A stretch of DNA of 52,221 bases from Clostridia bacterium (GTDB taxonomy: Bacteria; Bacillota; Clostridia; Christensenellales; Aristaeellaceae): positions 1 to 52,221 of the forward strand of contig JAFWXL010000098.1 of the NCBI GenBank assembly GCA_017545905.1, given 5' to 3'. Below are positions 31,343-40,216 of this stretch, in pieces (position 1 is the stretch's first letter; every line of letters starts with the position of its first letter). The notes beneath the pieces were generated by a model. The model was not told where the DNA came from. It did not search any database and saw only the letters and a program-made list of their open reading frames with translations. A program made the position numbers and the translations under genes.

Positions 31343-32356
31343 ATGGAACAGAATCAGACCCCCGTCAAGAAGCAGCGCATTCTCTCCGGCATCCAGCCCA
31401 CCGGCACCCCGACGCTGGGCAATTACATCGGCGCAATGCGCAACTGGAAGCTGCTGGAGGACGAGTACGAGTGCCTGTACATGGTCGCCGATCTGCACAC
31501 CATCACCGTGCGTCAGGAGCCGGCCAAGTTCCGCCAGAACGCGATGCAGATGCTGGGTCTTCTGCTCGCCTCGGGCCTTGACCCCAAGAAGAGCACGCTG
31601 TTCTTCCAGAGCCATGTGCATCAGCACGCCGAGCTGGCGTGGCTGCTCAACTGCTACACCTACATGGGCGAAATGAACCGCATGACCCAGTTCAAGGACA
31701 AGAGCGCCAAGCATGCCGACAACATCAACTGCGGCCTGTTCACTTATCCGGTGCTCATGGCCGGCGATATCCTGCTCTATCAGGCGAACCTCGTGCCTGT
31801 GGGCAAGGATCAGATGCAGCATCTGGAGATCTGCCGCGACATCGCCCAGCGCGTCAACGGCGTGTACGGCAATGTGTTCACCGTGCCGGAGGGCTATTAC
31901 TCCAAGGTCGGCGCGCGCGTGATGAGCCTGCAGGAGCCGACCCGCAAGATGAGCAAGTCCGAAGCGGAAGACAGCTTCATCTCCGTACTGGATACCCCGG
32001 ATATCATCCGCCGCAAGTACCGCCGCGCGGTCACCGACTCCGAGGCCTGCGTCCGCTTCGATCCGGAAAAGCAGCCCGGCGTTTCCAACCTGCTCTCCAT
32101 CATCGCCGCACTGACCGGCGAGGACATCGAGAAGGTTGCCGCCTCCTTCGAGGGCAAGGGTTACGGTGATCTCAAGGCCGCCGTAACCGACGTCACCATT
32201 GATGCGCTCGCCCCGATTCAGGCGGAATTTGCCCGCATCATGAAGGACAAGAAGTACATGGAAGAGGTCTACCGCGAGGGCGCGCAGCGCGCGGGCTATC
32301 TGGCCGAGCGCACGCTTGCCAAGTTCATGAAGAAGATCGGCTACGTCGCCAAGTAA
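31343..32356 (+). CDS. trpS: Tryptophanyl-tRNA synthetase
   Basis: 337 residues, usual length for the bacterial TrpRS. Class I motifs: SGIQPTGTPTLGNYIGAM, with TLGN replacing HIGH (about 17-33), and RKMSKSEAED, the KMSKS loop (about 201-210). VADLHTITV and GKDQMQHLEICRDIA also match. The ATG at 31343 has GAAGGAGG 9 bases upstream. It is transcribed alone and is followed by a strong hairpin. Confidence 0.97.
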   Translation: MEQNQTPVKKQRILSGIQPTGTPTLGNYIGAMRNWKLLEDEYECLYMVADLHTITVRQEPAKFRQNAMQMLGLLLASGLDPKKSTLFFQSHVHQHAELAWLLNCYTYMGEMNRMTQFKDKSAKHADNINCGLFTYPVLMAGDILLYQANLVPVGKDQMQHLEICRDIAQRVNGVYGNVFTVPEGYYSKVGARVMSLQEPTRKMSKSEAEDSFISVLDTPDIIRRKYRRAVTDSEACVRFDPEKQPGVSNLLSIIAALTGEDIEKVAASFEGKGYGDLKAAVTDVTIDALAPIQAEFARIMKDKKYMEEVYREGAQRAGYLAERTLAKFMKKIGYVAK

Positions 32357-32417
32357 GCGAACTGCTTTTTCACATGCACGCAGCGCTGCAGCCATGCCCG
32401 ATCGATCAGAATTGATT

Positions 32418-32455
32418 CATTTCCCGCGCAGAAAGCTCTGTGCGGGAAATTTTCA
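32418..32455 (+). terminator. Terminator of trpS
   Basis: Stem ATTTCCCGC/GCGGGAAAT plus CAG/CTG inside with a one-base offset, then TTTTCAT. Confidence 0.82.
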
Positions 32456-32473
32456 TATCTGCACACATTCCGC

Positions 32474-32501
32474 TTTACATCGCAACAGTTTGTGGTATAA
32501 T
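32474..32501 (+). promoter_or_regulatory. Promoter of the NrdD-tail protein gene
   Basis: TTTACA (32474-32479), 16-base spacer, TATAAT (32496-32501), 35 bases upstream of the ATG. Confidence 0.72.
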
Positions 32502-32535
32502 GTTTTCACTGGCACAAGATATGGAGGGATGACCC

Positions 32536-32808
32536 ATGTGCATCGTCAATATTACCGGCGGCAAGCTCCCGCAGGAGGAAATCAACGCCTACATCGCCCG
32601 CGGCGCCGAGCTCTACGGCCGTGAGCCCGATTCCATCGACGTTCGCGTAGACGGCGATTATGTGGAATTGGCCTATCATTATCAGCAGCAGCCCTTCCAC
32701 CGCATCCGCCGCATTACCGGCTATCTGGTGGGCACGCTTGACCGCTTCAACAACGCCAAGCGCGCAGAGGAGAGCGACCGTCTCAAGCACAGCATCAGCA
32801 TGCAGTGA
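32536..32808 (+). CDS. Small protein resembling the NrdD C-terminal segment
   Basis: 90 residues. The second half, FHRIRRITGYLVGTLDRFNNAKRAEESDR (about 54-82), resembles the C-terminal stretch of anaerobic ribonucleotide reductase (NrdD) just before its radical glycine region. The usual CPxC zinc knuckles and glycine-radical motif are absent. The first half, VNITGGKLPQEEINAYI..GREPDSIDVRVDGDYVELAYHY, has no match I know. Such stand-alone proteins are annotated as NrdD-like in Clostridia; the actual job is unknown. It has its own promoter and terminator, so it is a separate transcription unit. The ATG at 32536 follows GGAGG. Confidence 0.72.
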   Translation: MCIVNITGGKLPQEEINAYIARGAELYGREPDSIDVRVDGDYVELAYHYQQQPFHRIRRITGYLVGTLDRFNNAKRAEESDRLKHSISMQ

Positions 32809-32820
32809 CAATCGACGCAG

Positions 32821-32856
32821 GCAGGAGGAACAGCGGTTCTTCCTGTCTGTTTTTTT
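32821..32856 (+). terminator. Terminator of the NrdD-tail gene
   Basis: 10-bp stem CAGGAGGAAC/GTTCTTCCTG (one G-T pair), then TCTGTTTTTTT. Confidence 0.86.
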
Positions 32857-32883
32857 GCCATGGAATTGAAACGTCCCAAAGAA

Positions 32884-32940
32884 AGCCCTCTCAGTCGCGG
32901 CTTTGCCGTGCCGGCTCTCCCTGAAGGAGCTGGCAGGGCA
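32884..32940. repeat. Intergenic stem-loop repeat
   Basis: Nested palindromes: outer GCCCT/AGGGC, inner CGCGGCTTTGCCGTG and CTCTCCCTGAAGGAG. Non-coding and of the dispersed-repeat type common between Clostridial genes. Confidence 0.55.
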
Positions 32941-33012
32941 TACGCAGCGCTCTGTCCCGATTACAGTCTTTCCCTGCGCCGTACGCAAAACCTGCACGAA
33001 GTCCGTTTTCCC

Positions 33013-33041
33013 TTGACACCTTCGAACCGAAAACGTACAAT
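33013..33041 (+). promoter_or_regulatory. Promoter of the YfhO gene
   Basis: TTGACA (33013-33018), 17-base spacer, TACAAT (33036-33041), 41 bases upstream of the ATG. Confidence 0.8.
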
Positions 33042-33081
33042 GAAGTCATCTGATTGCATCATTCCATCGTCAAGGTGATTT

Positions 33082-35442
33082 ATGAATTCAAAGCATACTC
33101 CCTCCTCTCCATCGCCAGAGCGCATCACAGGCAGGCACGCCTTCCTTCTGGGCGCTCTTCTTGCACTTTTTGCCCTTGCCCCGGCGATCATCCCCTACGG
33201 CGGGCGCTTCGTCACGCGCGGCGACTATATCGAGCAGCAGCTTCCCTTCATCCTGGAAACGCGGCGTATCCTGCGCGCAGGGCTGAGCGGCTACTCGTTC
33301 AATACCTTCCTCGGTGCGCCGAGCGTGGGCAGCTACGCATTCTACACGCTGGGCAGCCCGTTCGTCTGGCCGCTGGCGCTGCTGCCCCAGAGCCTTGTGC
33401 CCTTTGGCATCAGCCTCATGGCCATATGCAAGCATGCCTGTGCCGCGCTGACCAGCTTCCTCTATTTTGACAGGATGGTCAAAGAGCGCCGCCTTGCGCT
33501 GCTGGGCAGCGTGCTCTACACGTTTTCCTCGTTCACCGTCGTCAACACGCAGTTCTATCACTTCACAGAAGTGATCGCCTTCTTTCCGCTGATCCTGCTC
33601 GGGCTGGAAATCGCCATGGGCGATCACCCGCGCCCCGGGCTGCTCGCGCTTTTCTGCGCGGTCAATGCGCTGGTCAATTATTACTTCATGTTCTCCAGCG
33701 CGCTGCTGGCGGCCCTGTACTTCGCATTCCGCTTCTTCTCGGAGGACTGGAAAGCGGCGCGTACCTTCCGCCGTGTGTTCTGTGCGGTTTTTGAATGCGG
33801 CGCGGGCTGCGCGCTCTCGGGCGTGATCCTGCTGCCCTCGCTCATGCATATGCTCACCATCACGCGCACTGGCGCGGGCACGGTCTCTCTGCTTTCACAG
33901 GTTTATTCTCCCGCTGCGGTTCTTGAGCGCATCCGCGCGCTGCTCATGCCCATTGAGAGCAATGTACTGCACGCCTATTACGGCGACGCCCCCAGCTGGA
34001 GCTCGGTGGCAGGCTATCTGCCCGTCTTCGGCCTGACGGGCGCAGCCGTCTTTGCCTTTTCCCAGAAGAAGCAGCGCTGGCTGAAAGCTCTGCTTGCCCT
34101 GCTGCTCGTATGTTCGTTTGTGCCGGCGCTGTGCGGTGCGTTCTCCCTGTTCACCAATACCAGCTATACCCGCTGGTGGTACGGTCTCGTGCTGCTGCTT
34201 GTGCTCGCGACGCTCCATGGTCTTGCCGCAGCCAAGCCGCGCCGCGCATGGCTGATCTGCTTTGGCGCATGCTCGCTGCTTGTGCTCGCGCTCACTGCGC
34301 CCTTCCTGCTGCCCGAACGCATCGCTTCCCTGCTGCCCGGGCGTATGGCGCAGCTCCTGCTCAACCGGCGTCTGGGCGCCTATGCGCCGGATTCGCTGCG
34401 CGTGCTCTCCGTCGCGCTGTCGCTGACGGGCGCAGGCGCGCTGCTCCTGCTGCTTGCCAAAAAGCCGCGCTTTGCGCCTGCGCTGGCGCTTGTCTGCGCC
34501 GCCGCCTGCATCCAGTATGCCGGGTATATCGCCGTGGGCGACCGCGCCGTTCTCTCCGGCGGCACAGCGCCCGGCAATGGCGTGTATACGCTTGATCAGA
34601 TCGCAGATCCCATGCTATCCGCGCTGGACGCAGACGAGCCCGATTCGTACAAGCGCATCGATTACGGGCGCCGCCTGCGCAACTACGGCCTCGCACGCGG
34701 TTATTCGTCGCTGACCTGCTTCTCCTCGCTGCGCACAGCGACCGTGGGCAGGTTTGTCTCGATGGCCGGTTTCGGCTTTGACGAATCGACCACCGTCGCC
34801 CCGCCGGACGATCAGGCAGCCGTCCGCGCGCTGCTCTCGGTGACGGAATACCATCGCTTTGACGAACACGAAACAATCCCCGAAGGATTCGTCTACGACC
34901 GCGAGGAAAACGGCTTTTCAGTCTATGTCAATCCGAACGCCGTTCCGATGGGCTTTCTGCAGACAACCGTCACCGGCACGCATCATCAGCGCATGGACAG
35001 CGAAACCATCGGCACGGTGCTGCTGGCCGCCGCCGCACTGGACGACGCATACCTTGAGCGCTTTCAGGACCGCATGGACGTGCTGGACGTATACAGCATT
35101 CCCGCATGGCAGCAAAGCGTCAGCCGCCTCCAGCAAAACGCCTGCGACCGCTTCGAAACGACGCGCAGCGGCTTCACCGCGCACATCAACGCCAAACAGG
35201 CCGGACTCGTCGTCTTCACCATCCCGCATGACAAGGGCTTTTCCGCCGCAGTGGACGGCAAGACCGCCGAGATCATCCCCTGCGACGTATCGTTCATGGG
35301 CGTGTGGGTCGAGCCGGGCGAGCATGAAATCGTCTTCACCTACCGCACACGGATGTTTTCCGCAGGCGCACTCCTGAGCCTGCTTGCAGCCGCCGCGCTC
35401 AGCGCGTATATGGTTTACTCCAAGAAAAAGAAGCTCCCGTAA
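33082..35442 (+). CDS. YfhO-family membrane protein
   Basis: 786-residue polytopic protein with about 13-14 hydrophobic helices. A large extracytoplasmic region lies at about 490-750, and one last helix (about 757-775) precedes a basic end SKKKKLP. The N-terminal segment GDYIEQQLPFILETRRILRAGLSGYSFNTFLGAPSVGSYAFY is typical of the YfhO family, GT-C-fold enzymes linked to lipoteichoic acid glycosylation in Bacillus and Listeria. It is expected to add a sugar from a polyprenyl donor to an outer-face acceptor, which fits the two GT2 proteins nearby. The ATG at 33082 follows AAGG by 6 bases. Confidence 0.9.
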   Translation: MNSKHTPSSPSPERITGRHAFLLGALLALFALAPAIIPYGGRFVTRGDYIEQQLPFILETRRILRAGLSGYSFNTFLGAPSVGSYAFYTLGSPFVWPLALLPQSLVPFGISLMAICKHACAALTSFLYFDRMVKERRLALLGSVLYTFSSFTVVNTQFYHFTEVIAFFPLILLGLEIAMGDHPRPGLLALFCAVNALVNYYFMFSSALLAALYFAFRFFSEDWKAARTFRRVFCAVFECGAGCALSGVILLPSLMHMLTITRTGAGTVSLLSQVYSPAAVLERIRALLMPIESNVLHAYYGDAPSWSSVAGYLPVFGLTGAAVFAFSQKKQRWLKALLALLLVCSFVPALCGAFSLFTNTSYTRWWYGLVLLLVLATLHGLAAAKPRRAWLICFGACSLLVLALTAPFLLPERIASLLPGRMAQLLLNRRLGAYAPDSLRVLSVALSLTGAGALLLLLAKKPRFAPALALVCAAACIQYAGYIAVGDRAVLSGGTAPGNGVYTLDQIADPMLSALDADEPDSYKRIDYGRRLRNYGLARGYSSLTCFSSLRTATVGRFVSMAGFGFDESTTVAPPDDQAAVRALLSVTEYHRFDEHETIPEGFVYDREENGFSVYVNPNAVPMGFLQTTVTGTHHQRMDSETIGTVLLAAAALDDAYLERFQDRMDVLDVYSIPAWQQSVSRLQQNACDRFETTRSGFTAHINAKQAGLVVFTIPHDKGFSAAVDGKTAEIIPCDVSFMGVWVEPGEHEIVFTYRTRMFSAGALLSLLAAAALSAYMVYSKKKKLP

Positions 35443-35460
35443 AAAGGAGCTTCTTCTCTT
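35427..35460. terminator. Terminator between YfhO and sirtuin genes
   Basis: 10-bp perfect stem AAGAAGCTCC/GGAGCTTCTT (35428-35437 with 35446-35455), A-rich before and T-rich after. The YfhO stop is in the loop; it serves both converging genes. Confidence 0.86.
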
Positions 35461-35467
35461 TTTGGGA

Positions 35468-36193
35468 TTACGGCAGCTGTGCAAACACGTCGCCCAGCTT
35501 TTCATGCAGTACAAGGTTGGCGATATCGTCGCGCTTGGTCTCGGTCTTATTGATGAGCACCAGCCGGTTGCCGGGATATTCATCCAGAAATGCCGCCGCC
35601 GGATAGACCGTCAGGCTCGTACCCGCCACGATCAGCAGGTCGGCGCGGCGGATCGCGTCCAGCGCGCCGGAGATGGTGTATCCGTCCAGCGCCTCCTCGT
35701 AGAGCACGACGTCCGGCTTCACCCTCGAGCCGCAGTCCGGGCACACGGGTATATGATCCATTTTCATGAACGCCTCCAGGTCATATACCTTTGCGCAGCC
35801 CCGGCAGATATTGCGGTGCACGCTGCCATGCAGCTCGTACACATTGCGGCTGCCTGCCAGCTGATGCAGGCCGTCGATATTCTGCGTGACGACGGCCAGC
35901 AGACGGCCTTCCTGCTCCCACCGGGCCAGCGTTTCATGGGCGATATTGGGTCTGGCGTCCGGGTAGAGCATGCGCGTGCGGTAGAATTCGAAGAATGTCG
36001 CCGGATGCCGCTGATAATAGGTATGCGAAATGATCGTCTCCGGCGGCTCGCGGAATTTCTGATGATACAGCCCGTCCACGCCGCGAAAATCCGGAATGCC
36101 TGATTCCGTGCTCACGCCCGCGCCGCCGAAAAAGACGATGCGGCTGGATTCCTGCACCCATGCGCTGAGCGTTTCCAGCTTCTGCTTATCCAT
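35468..36193 (-). CDS. NAD-dependent protein deacetylase (sirtuin)
   Basis: 241 residues. Removes acyl groups from lysine using NAD+. The NAD-binding motif GGAGVSTESGIPDFRG lies at about 23-38, followed by VTQNIDGLHQLAG (about 101-113) and the catalytic histidine in YELHGSVHRNICRGC (about 118-132). The zinc site is C(129)xxC plus PVCPDCGSRVKP. It keeps all four cysteines. The ATG at 36193 follows GGAGGG. It lies in front of a REP-like repeat and downstream of recO but with a 128-base gap. Confidence 0.94.
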   Translation of the reverse strand: MDKQKLETLSAWVQESSRIVFFGGAGVSTESGIPDFRGVDGLYHQKFREPPETIISHTYYQRHPATFFEFYRTRMLYPDARPNIAHETLARWEQEGRLLAVVTQNIDGLHQLAGSRNVYELHGSVHRNICRGCAKVYDLEAFMKMDHIPVCPDCGSRVKPDVVLYEEALDGYTISGALDAIRRADLLIVAGTSLTVYPAAAFLDEYPGNRLVLINKTETKRDDIANLVLHEKLGDVFAQLP

Positions 36194-36226
36194 AAAATCC
36201 CTCCATCGTCTGCGCGCGAGGGGACG

Positions 36227-36292
36227 TCGGGGATTTCATCCCCAATCCCCTGCCAAGGGACTTCGCCCCTTGGCCCCATGTTCGCTTCGCGC
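36227..36292 (+). repeat. REP-like double stem-loop, copy B
   Basis: Same layout as 28599-28662: GGGGATTTCATCCCC, CAAGGGACTTCGCCCCTTG and a final TTCGCTTCGCGC. Stem sequence differs but pairing is kept. It lies between sirtuin and recO. Confidence 0.82.
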
Positions 36293-36321
36293 ATCACATT
36301 CGTATCTATCCGGAAGCCACG

Positions 36322-37065
36322 TCAGACCAGCATCCTGCCCGAGCGGATCGGGGTATCCAGCCGCCCCTCGGCCAGCATGCGCATCGCATCAAACAGCGCC
36401 TGCGGGCACTCATGCTCATCCTCCAGCGATTTGAGTCCCCGCTTCATGATATCCTGCAGATAGACCGCATCCCTCTCCCGGATGCGGCATTTTTCACCCG
36501 CGCTGCAGCCGGGACAGAGCACGCCGCCATGCTCCGGGCTGAAGCTGCCGATAATCACCTCATCGCCCACCCTGTTTTGCAGAACGGGCGTGGAGCAGCG
36601 CGCACACCGGCCCACCTGCGGCCTGAAGCCCAGCAGCGAGGAAAGCCCCATCACAAACACCGCCGTCACCCGCCGCGCCTCAACGTCGCCGTAGCACAGG
36701 TGCGCCAGCGAGCGCAGCAGCAGCATGAACAGACGCTCGTTTTCCTGCGCCGGCTGGATCGCCGCCGCGCATAGCTCCAGCATATACATGCCGTGGGAGA
36801 GCTTTTCGTAATCGCTGCGCAGCGCGTAATACGTATCCGACACCTGACAGGAAACGACCGTCGCGCGTTCGCTCGTCTGATAGAGCACATATTCGCCCGC
36901 GCAGAACAGTTCGCTCGCCGCCATCAGCGGGCTTTTCTGCCGACGGCAGCCGCGGCACAGCGCGTCGATGCGGCCCATCGTCGGCGAAAAGAGCGTGATC
37001 ATGCGGTCGTTGTCGCGGTAATCCGCGCGGCGCACCACGATGGCGTTCGTCGTAATCTGGGGCAT
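36322..37065 (-). CDS. recO: DNA repair protein RecO
   Basis: 247 residues. OB-fold start (ITTNAIVVRRADYRDNDRMITLFSPTMGRIDALCRGCRR) followed by a helical domain and a zinc site with CARC (about 155) and CPGC (about 188). RecO loads RecA in the RecFOR pathway and anneals single strands. The ATG at 37065 lies one base after the preceding gene's stop, so it is translated with it. Length fits RecO. Confidence 0.95.
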   Translation of the reverse strand: MPQITTNAIVVRRADYRDNDRMITLFSPTMGRIDALCRGCRRQKSPLMAASELFCAGEYVLYQTSERATVVSCQVSDTYYALRSDYEKLSHGMYMLELCAAAIQPAQENERLFMLLLRSLAHLCYGDVEARRVTAVFVMGLSSLLGFRPQVGRCARCSTPVLQNRVGDEVIIGSFSPEHGGVLCPGCSAGEKCRIRERDAVYLQDIMKRGLKSLEDEHECPQALFDAMRMLAEGRLDTPIRSGRMLV

Positions 37066-37066
37066 G

Positions 37067-37918
37067 TTACTCTTCCTCTTTTTCCTCTTCTGCTGCTTTT
37101 TCCTCTCTTCTGAGCACGCGCGGAATAAATCTCGCGGCAAACCGGCCCTTTCCCTTTTCCTTCACATAGAAAAAGCCAATGACGGAAAACACAGCCGCGC
37201 CGATAAAATTGACGACCAGATCCTTCATGGTATCGTTGAGGCCCACGTCCAGATAGCCGCCAAGTCCCAGCGCCGTCTGCGTGCCGTCCGCATGCACGAT
37301 CATCACATCGGCAATATCCCGGATCACATGCACGCGGTTGCTGCGCGTGGGATCGAGCTCGACTGTACGGATGGCACGGATGATCGTATCCTTCTGCATA
37401 TCCAGCCCAAGGAGCCTGTCGCCGAAATACTCAAAAAACTCCCACAGAACGCCCACTGTCATCGAAAAACAGAAGGCGACGATCGCCAGATACACAGGAG
37501 AGAGCCTGAAGGAAAACCTGTCGCTCCTGTTGAGCATATCCACCAGCGCAAAACCGACCGCCGCGCACAGGAATCCATTGAGCGTGTGGAGCATTGTGTC
37601 CCAGTTGGGCACGCGGATATAGAAGCTGTTGATTTCGCCGAGGATTTCTGCGGCGAAGATAAACAGCAGGATGATGATTTCCAGCGTCGTGGGCAGCTCA
37701 ATCTGCAGCTTTCTGGTCAGCACGCTGGGCAGAATCAGAAGCCCCAGCGTCAGGCCGCACACGAACACGCTTTCATAATGACCGCGCAGGGCAGCGCGCA
37801 CGAGCGAAAAGATGACCAGTCCGCGCAGCACCAGATACACCGCCAGCGTCGCCTTGTTGCTGTAATACGGCACTTTCTTTCCTTTTGCTTTTTTTACATT
37901 TGCTTGCTTGCATTTCAT
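37067..37918 (-). CDS. YjdF-like polytopic membrane protein
   Basis: 283 residues, about 7 hydrophobic helices. The motif WDTMLHTLNGFLCAAVGFALVDMLNR (about 105-130) and VGVLWEFFEYFGDRLLG (about 154-170) are shared with the DUF2238/YjdF family. The tail is acidic (EEKAAEEEKEEE). Function unknown. The ATG at 37918 sits behind GGTTT and a weak ribosome site, with the promoter at 37946-37973. It is coupled to recO. Confidence 0.7.
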   Translation of the reverse strand: MKCKQANVKKAKGKKVPYYSNKATLAVYLVLRGLVIFSLVRAALRGHYESVFVCGLTLGLLILPSVLTRKLQIELPTTLEIIILLFIFAAEILGEINSFYIRVPNWDTMLHTLNGFLCAAVGFALVDMLNRSDRFSFRLSPVYLAIVAFCFSMTVGVLWEFFEYFGDRLLGLDMQKDTIIRAIRTVELDPTRSNRVHVIRDIADVMIVHADGTQTALGLGGYLDVGLNDTMKDLVVNFIGAAVFSVIGFFYVKEKGKGRFAARFIPRVLRREEKAAEEEKEEE

Positions 37919-37945
37919 CGGGTTCCACCAAACCTTTCCTGCTTT

Positions 37946-37973
37946 ATTATACCATGGCCCGTCCCCTTCACAA
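37946..37973 (-). promoter_or_regulatory. Promoter of the YjdF-like/recO operon
   Basis: Reverse strand TTGTGA (37968-37973), 16-base spacer, TATAAT (37946-37951). Confidence 0.68.
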
Positions 37974-38009
37974 GCGCTTTACCGCCTGACCGGAGAAATT
38001 CTTTGCATG

Positions 38010-38035
38010 AAAAACGGCGGGCTTTCGCCCGCCAT
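38010..38035 (-). terminator. Terminator of the CcdA-TlpA gene
   Basis: Reverse strand GGCGGGC/GCCCGCC stem then GTTTTT. Confidence 0.85.
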
Positions 38036-38050
38036 GGATTGTATAATCGT

Positions 38051-39298
38051 TTATTCGGCAATCATCGCCTGAATCGTCTGCTCCAGATCCGCTCTGGGGA
38101 TCACACCCGTGTGGCGGCCCTTCAGTTCGCCATCGGGCGAGACGAAGATCGTCGTGGGCATGGAACGGATGGCATACTTGAGCGCCGCATCGCCGTCCGA
38201 GTCAAAGTAGACGGGGAATGTCCAGCCGCCGTCCTCCACCATCTTTTTACCGTTTTCTTTGGTGTCGTTGCCGAAAGCGCAAAGATTCACCATCATGAAG
38301 GTGACCTGATCGCCGTACTGATGATAGAACTCGTCAAAATACGGCATCTCCATCCGGCACGGGCCGCACCAGCTGGCAAAGAAATTGACGATCACCGGCT
38401 TGCCGCGCATATCCTTGAGCGATACCGGATTCCCCGCGTCGTCGTACGCCGTGAAATTGGGCGCCATATTGCGCATCACAGGACCCATGACCTCCGTCCC
38501 GGGCGCATCGGTCGGCTTCGGCGTGACAGAGACCTGCGGCACACCGGTCACTTCCGGCGCAGCCGTTGCTTGCGGCGCAGGCTGCACGCTCACCGTCTGC
38601 GGCGCAGACGCGCTGCTCTGGAGCATCAGCGCAAAGCGGCTGTACAGGCCCGTCATCATTGCCAGACCCACGAGCACCAGAAATACGCCGCACACGCGGT
38701 TGACCGCCTTGTAATGGCGCTTGATCGCAGCAAATGCACCCTTAAGCCTGTCGATAAGCACCGCACAGAGCACAAACGGAATGCCCATGCCCAGCGAATA
38801 GCACGCCAGCAGCAGCGCGCCGGCGATCACGGATCCCTTTGAAGCAGCCAGCATCATCGCAGAACCCAGCAGCGGCCCCGTGCATGGCGTCCAGCCGACG
38901 GCAAACACAGCGCCCAGCAGCGCGCATGATACATAGCCCTTTTGCTGCACCTGCACGCCCGGCTTCACAGTCTTATCCAGCAGGGTGATATGCAGGACGC
39001 CCGCATAGTGCAGGCCCAGCAAAATCATGAGCATGCCGCAGATGAGGTTTACCTCGCGCTGATAACGCACAAGCAGCGCGCCCAGCGTGCCGGCAAACAC
39101 GCCCAGCAGCACAAACAGCGCCGTAAAGCCCGCCACGAAACACAGCGCCCGGGCAATCGTCTTCTTCGTCTGTTTGCCCTCGCCCGAGCCGGCAAAGTAG
39201 AGCACGTACACCGGAATCATCGGCAGCACGCACGGAGAGATAAATGTGATCAGGCCCTCAATAAGCGTCGTCAGAGCCTCCAGAATGGTGATATTCAA
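38051..39298 (-). CDS. CcdA-TlpA fusion: thiol-disulfide electron transfer protein
   Basis: About 415 residues. The N-terminal half is a CcdA/DsbD-type six-helix membrane domain (GLITFISPCVLPMIPVYVLYF with the catalytic CV pair; GWTPCTGPLLGSAM). A Pro/Thr/Val-rich linker follows (about 225-265). The C-terminus is a TlpA/ResA thioredoxin fold with FFASWCGPCRMEMPYF (CxxC) and SMPTTIFVSPDGE. It carries reducing power from cytosolic thioredoxin to the outer face. The best start is TTG at 39298 (GAGG 7 bases away); a GTG at 39304 is possible. It lies 52 bases after the ZIP gene and shares its promoter. Confidence 0.92.
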   Translation of the reverse strand: MNITILEALTTLIEGLITFISPCVLPMIPVYVLYFAGSGEGKQTKKTIARALCFVAGFTALFVLLGVFAGTLGALLVRYQREVNLICGMLMILLGLHYAGVLHITLLDKTVKPGVQVQQKGYVSCALLGAVFAVGWTPCTGPLLGSAMMLAASKGSVIAGALLLACYSLGMGIPFVLCAVLIDRLKGAFAAIKRHYKAVNRVCGVFLVLVGLAMMTGLYSRFALMLQSSASAPQTVSVQPAPQATAAPEVTGVPQVSVTPKPTDAPGTEVMGPVMRNMAPNFTAYDDAGNPVSLKDMRGKPVIVNFFASWCGPCRMEMPYFDEFYHQYGDQVTFMMVNLCAFGNDTKENGKKMVEDGGWTFPVYFDSDGDAALKYAIRSMPTTIFVSPDGELKGRHTGVIPRADLEQTIQAMIAE

Positions 39299-39355
39299 AT
39301 TCACACCTCTAAATTGGTCCTATGTTCGGTTCTTATATGATGGCAATGGCTGCCC

Positions 39356-40141
39356 TCAGGCTGCCAGCGCCACATCCAGCACCATCATCAGCGCAAAGCC
39401 CAGCGCAAAGCCGATCGTACCGATATTGGAATGGTTGCCCACGGCAGACTCAGGAATCAGCTCCTCGACGACGACATAGATCATCGCGCCGGCAGCAAAT
39501 GCCAGCGTCACCGGCAGGATGGGCGAGAGCCAGCGCGCCAGCAGCATCGTCACGATCGCCGCAATCGGCTCCACAATACCCGAGAGCGCGCCCATGGCAA
39601 ACGCCCGGTGCTTGCCCATACCCCGGCTGCGCAGCGGCAGGGAGATGATTGCGCCTTCCGGGAAATTCTGGATCGCGATGCCCAGCGACAGGGTGAGCGC
39701 GCCGGCCAGCGTGGTGATTGCGTTTCCCGCGCCGATGCCCGCGAGCATCACACCCACGGCCATGCCCTCGGGGATATTGTGCAGCGTAACGGCCAGCATC
39801 ATCATCGTGGATTTGCCCAGCTGGCAGCGAAGGCCCTCCGGCTCCTCGCAGGCCATATGCAGATGCGGCACCAGCTTATCCAGCAAAAGCAGGAACGCCA
39901 TGCCCAGCAGGAACCCTCCCGCCGCCGGCGCAAACGCCAGACGGCCCAGATGCGCGCTGCTGTCCATCGCGGGAATGAGCAGCGACCACACGGATGCCGC
40001 CACCATCACACCTGCGGCAAAGCCCAGCAGCGCCTTATTCACGCGCTCGCTGAGTTCACCCTTTGTCACATAGACGCACGCGCCGCCCAGCGCCGTGCCC
40101 ACAAAGGGAAGCAGAATGCCCACAAACGTCCAGATATTCAT
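39356..40141 (-). CDS. ZIP-family divalent metal transporter
   Basis: 261 residues, 8 helices. Signature motifs are HNIPEGMAVGVMLAG in helix 4 (about 120-134) and IQNFPEGAIISLPLR in helix 5 (about 156-170), the metal-path histidines and glutamates. Imports Zn2+, Fe2+ or Mn2+. The ATG at 40141 follows a GGAGG-type site. A near-perfect Fur box just downstream of its -10 suggests repression by an iron- or zinc-sensing Fur-family protein. It is followed in the same direction by CcdA-TlpA. Confidence 0.93.
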   Translation of the reverse strand: MNIWTFVGILLPFVGTALGGACVYVTKGELSERVNKALLGFAAGVMVAASVWSLLIPAMDSSAHLGRLAFAPAAGGFLLGMAFLLLLDKLVPHLHMACEEPEGLRCQLGKSTMMMLAVTLHNIPEGMAVGVMLAGIGAGNAITTLAGALTLSLGIAIQNFPEGAIISLPLRSRGMGKHRAFAMGALSGIVEPIAAIVTMLLARWLSPILPVTLAFAAGAMIYVVVEELIPESAVGNHSNIGTIGFALGFALMMVLDVALAA

Positions 40142-40187
40142 ATTCCTGTCCTCCTTATCAGAGAATACAAATCCTCGCTCAAAATTT

Positions 40188-40206
40188 AATGAGAATCATT
40201 CTCATT
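40188..40206 (-). promoter_or_regulatory. Fur-type operator
   Basis: AATGAGAATCATTCTCATT: a perfect 9-1-9 palindrome containing the 7-1-7 Fur box TGAGAATCATTCTCA. It lies between the ZIP -10 box and the ATG, where it would block transcription. Confidence 0.82.
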
Positions 40207-40216
40207 TCCTGATCTG

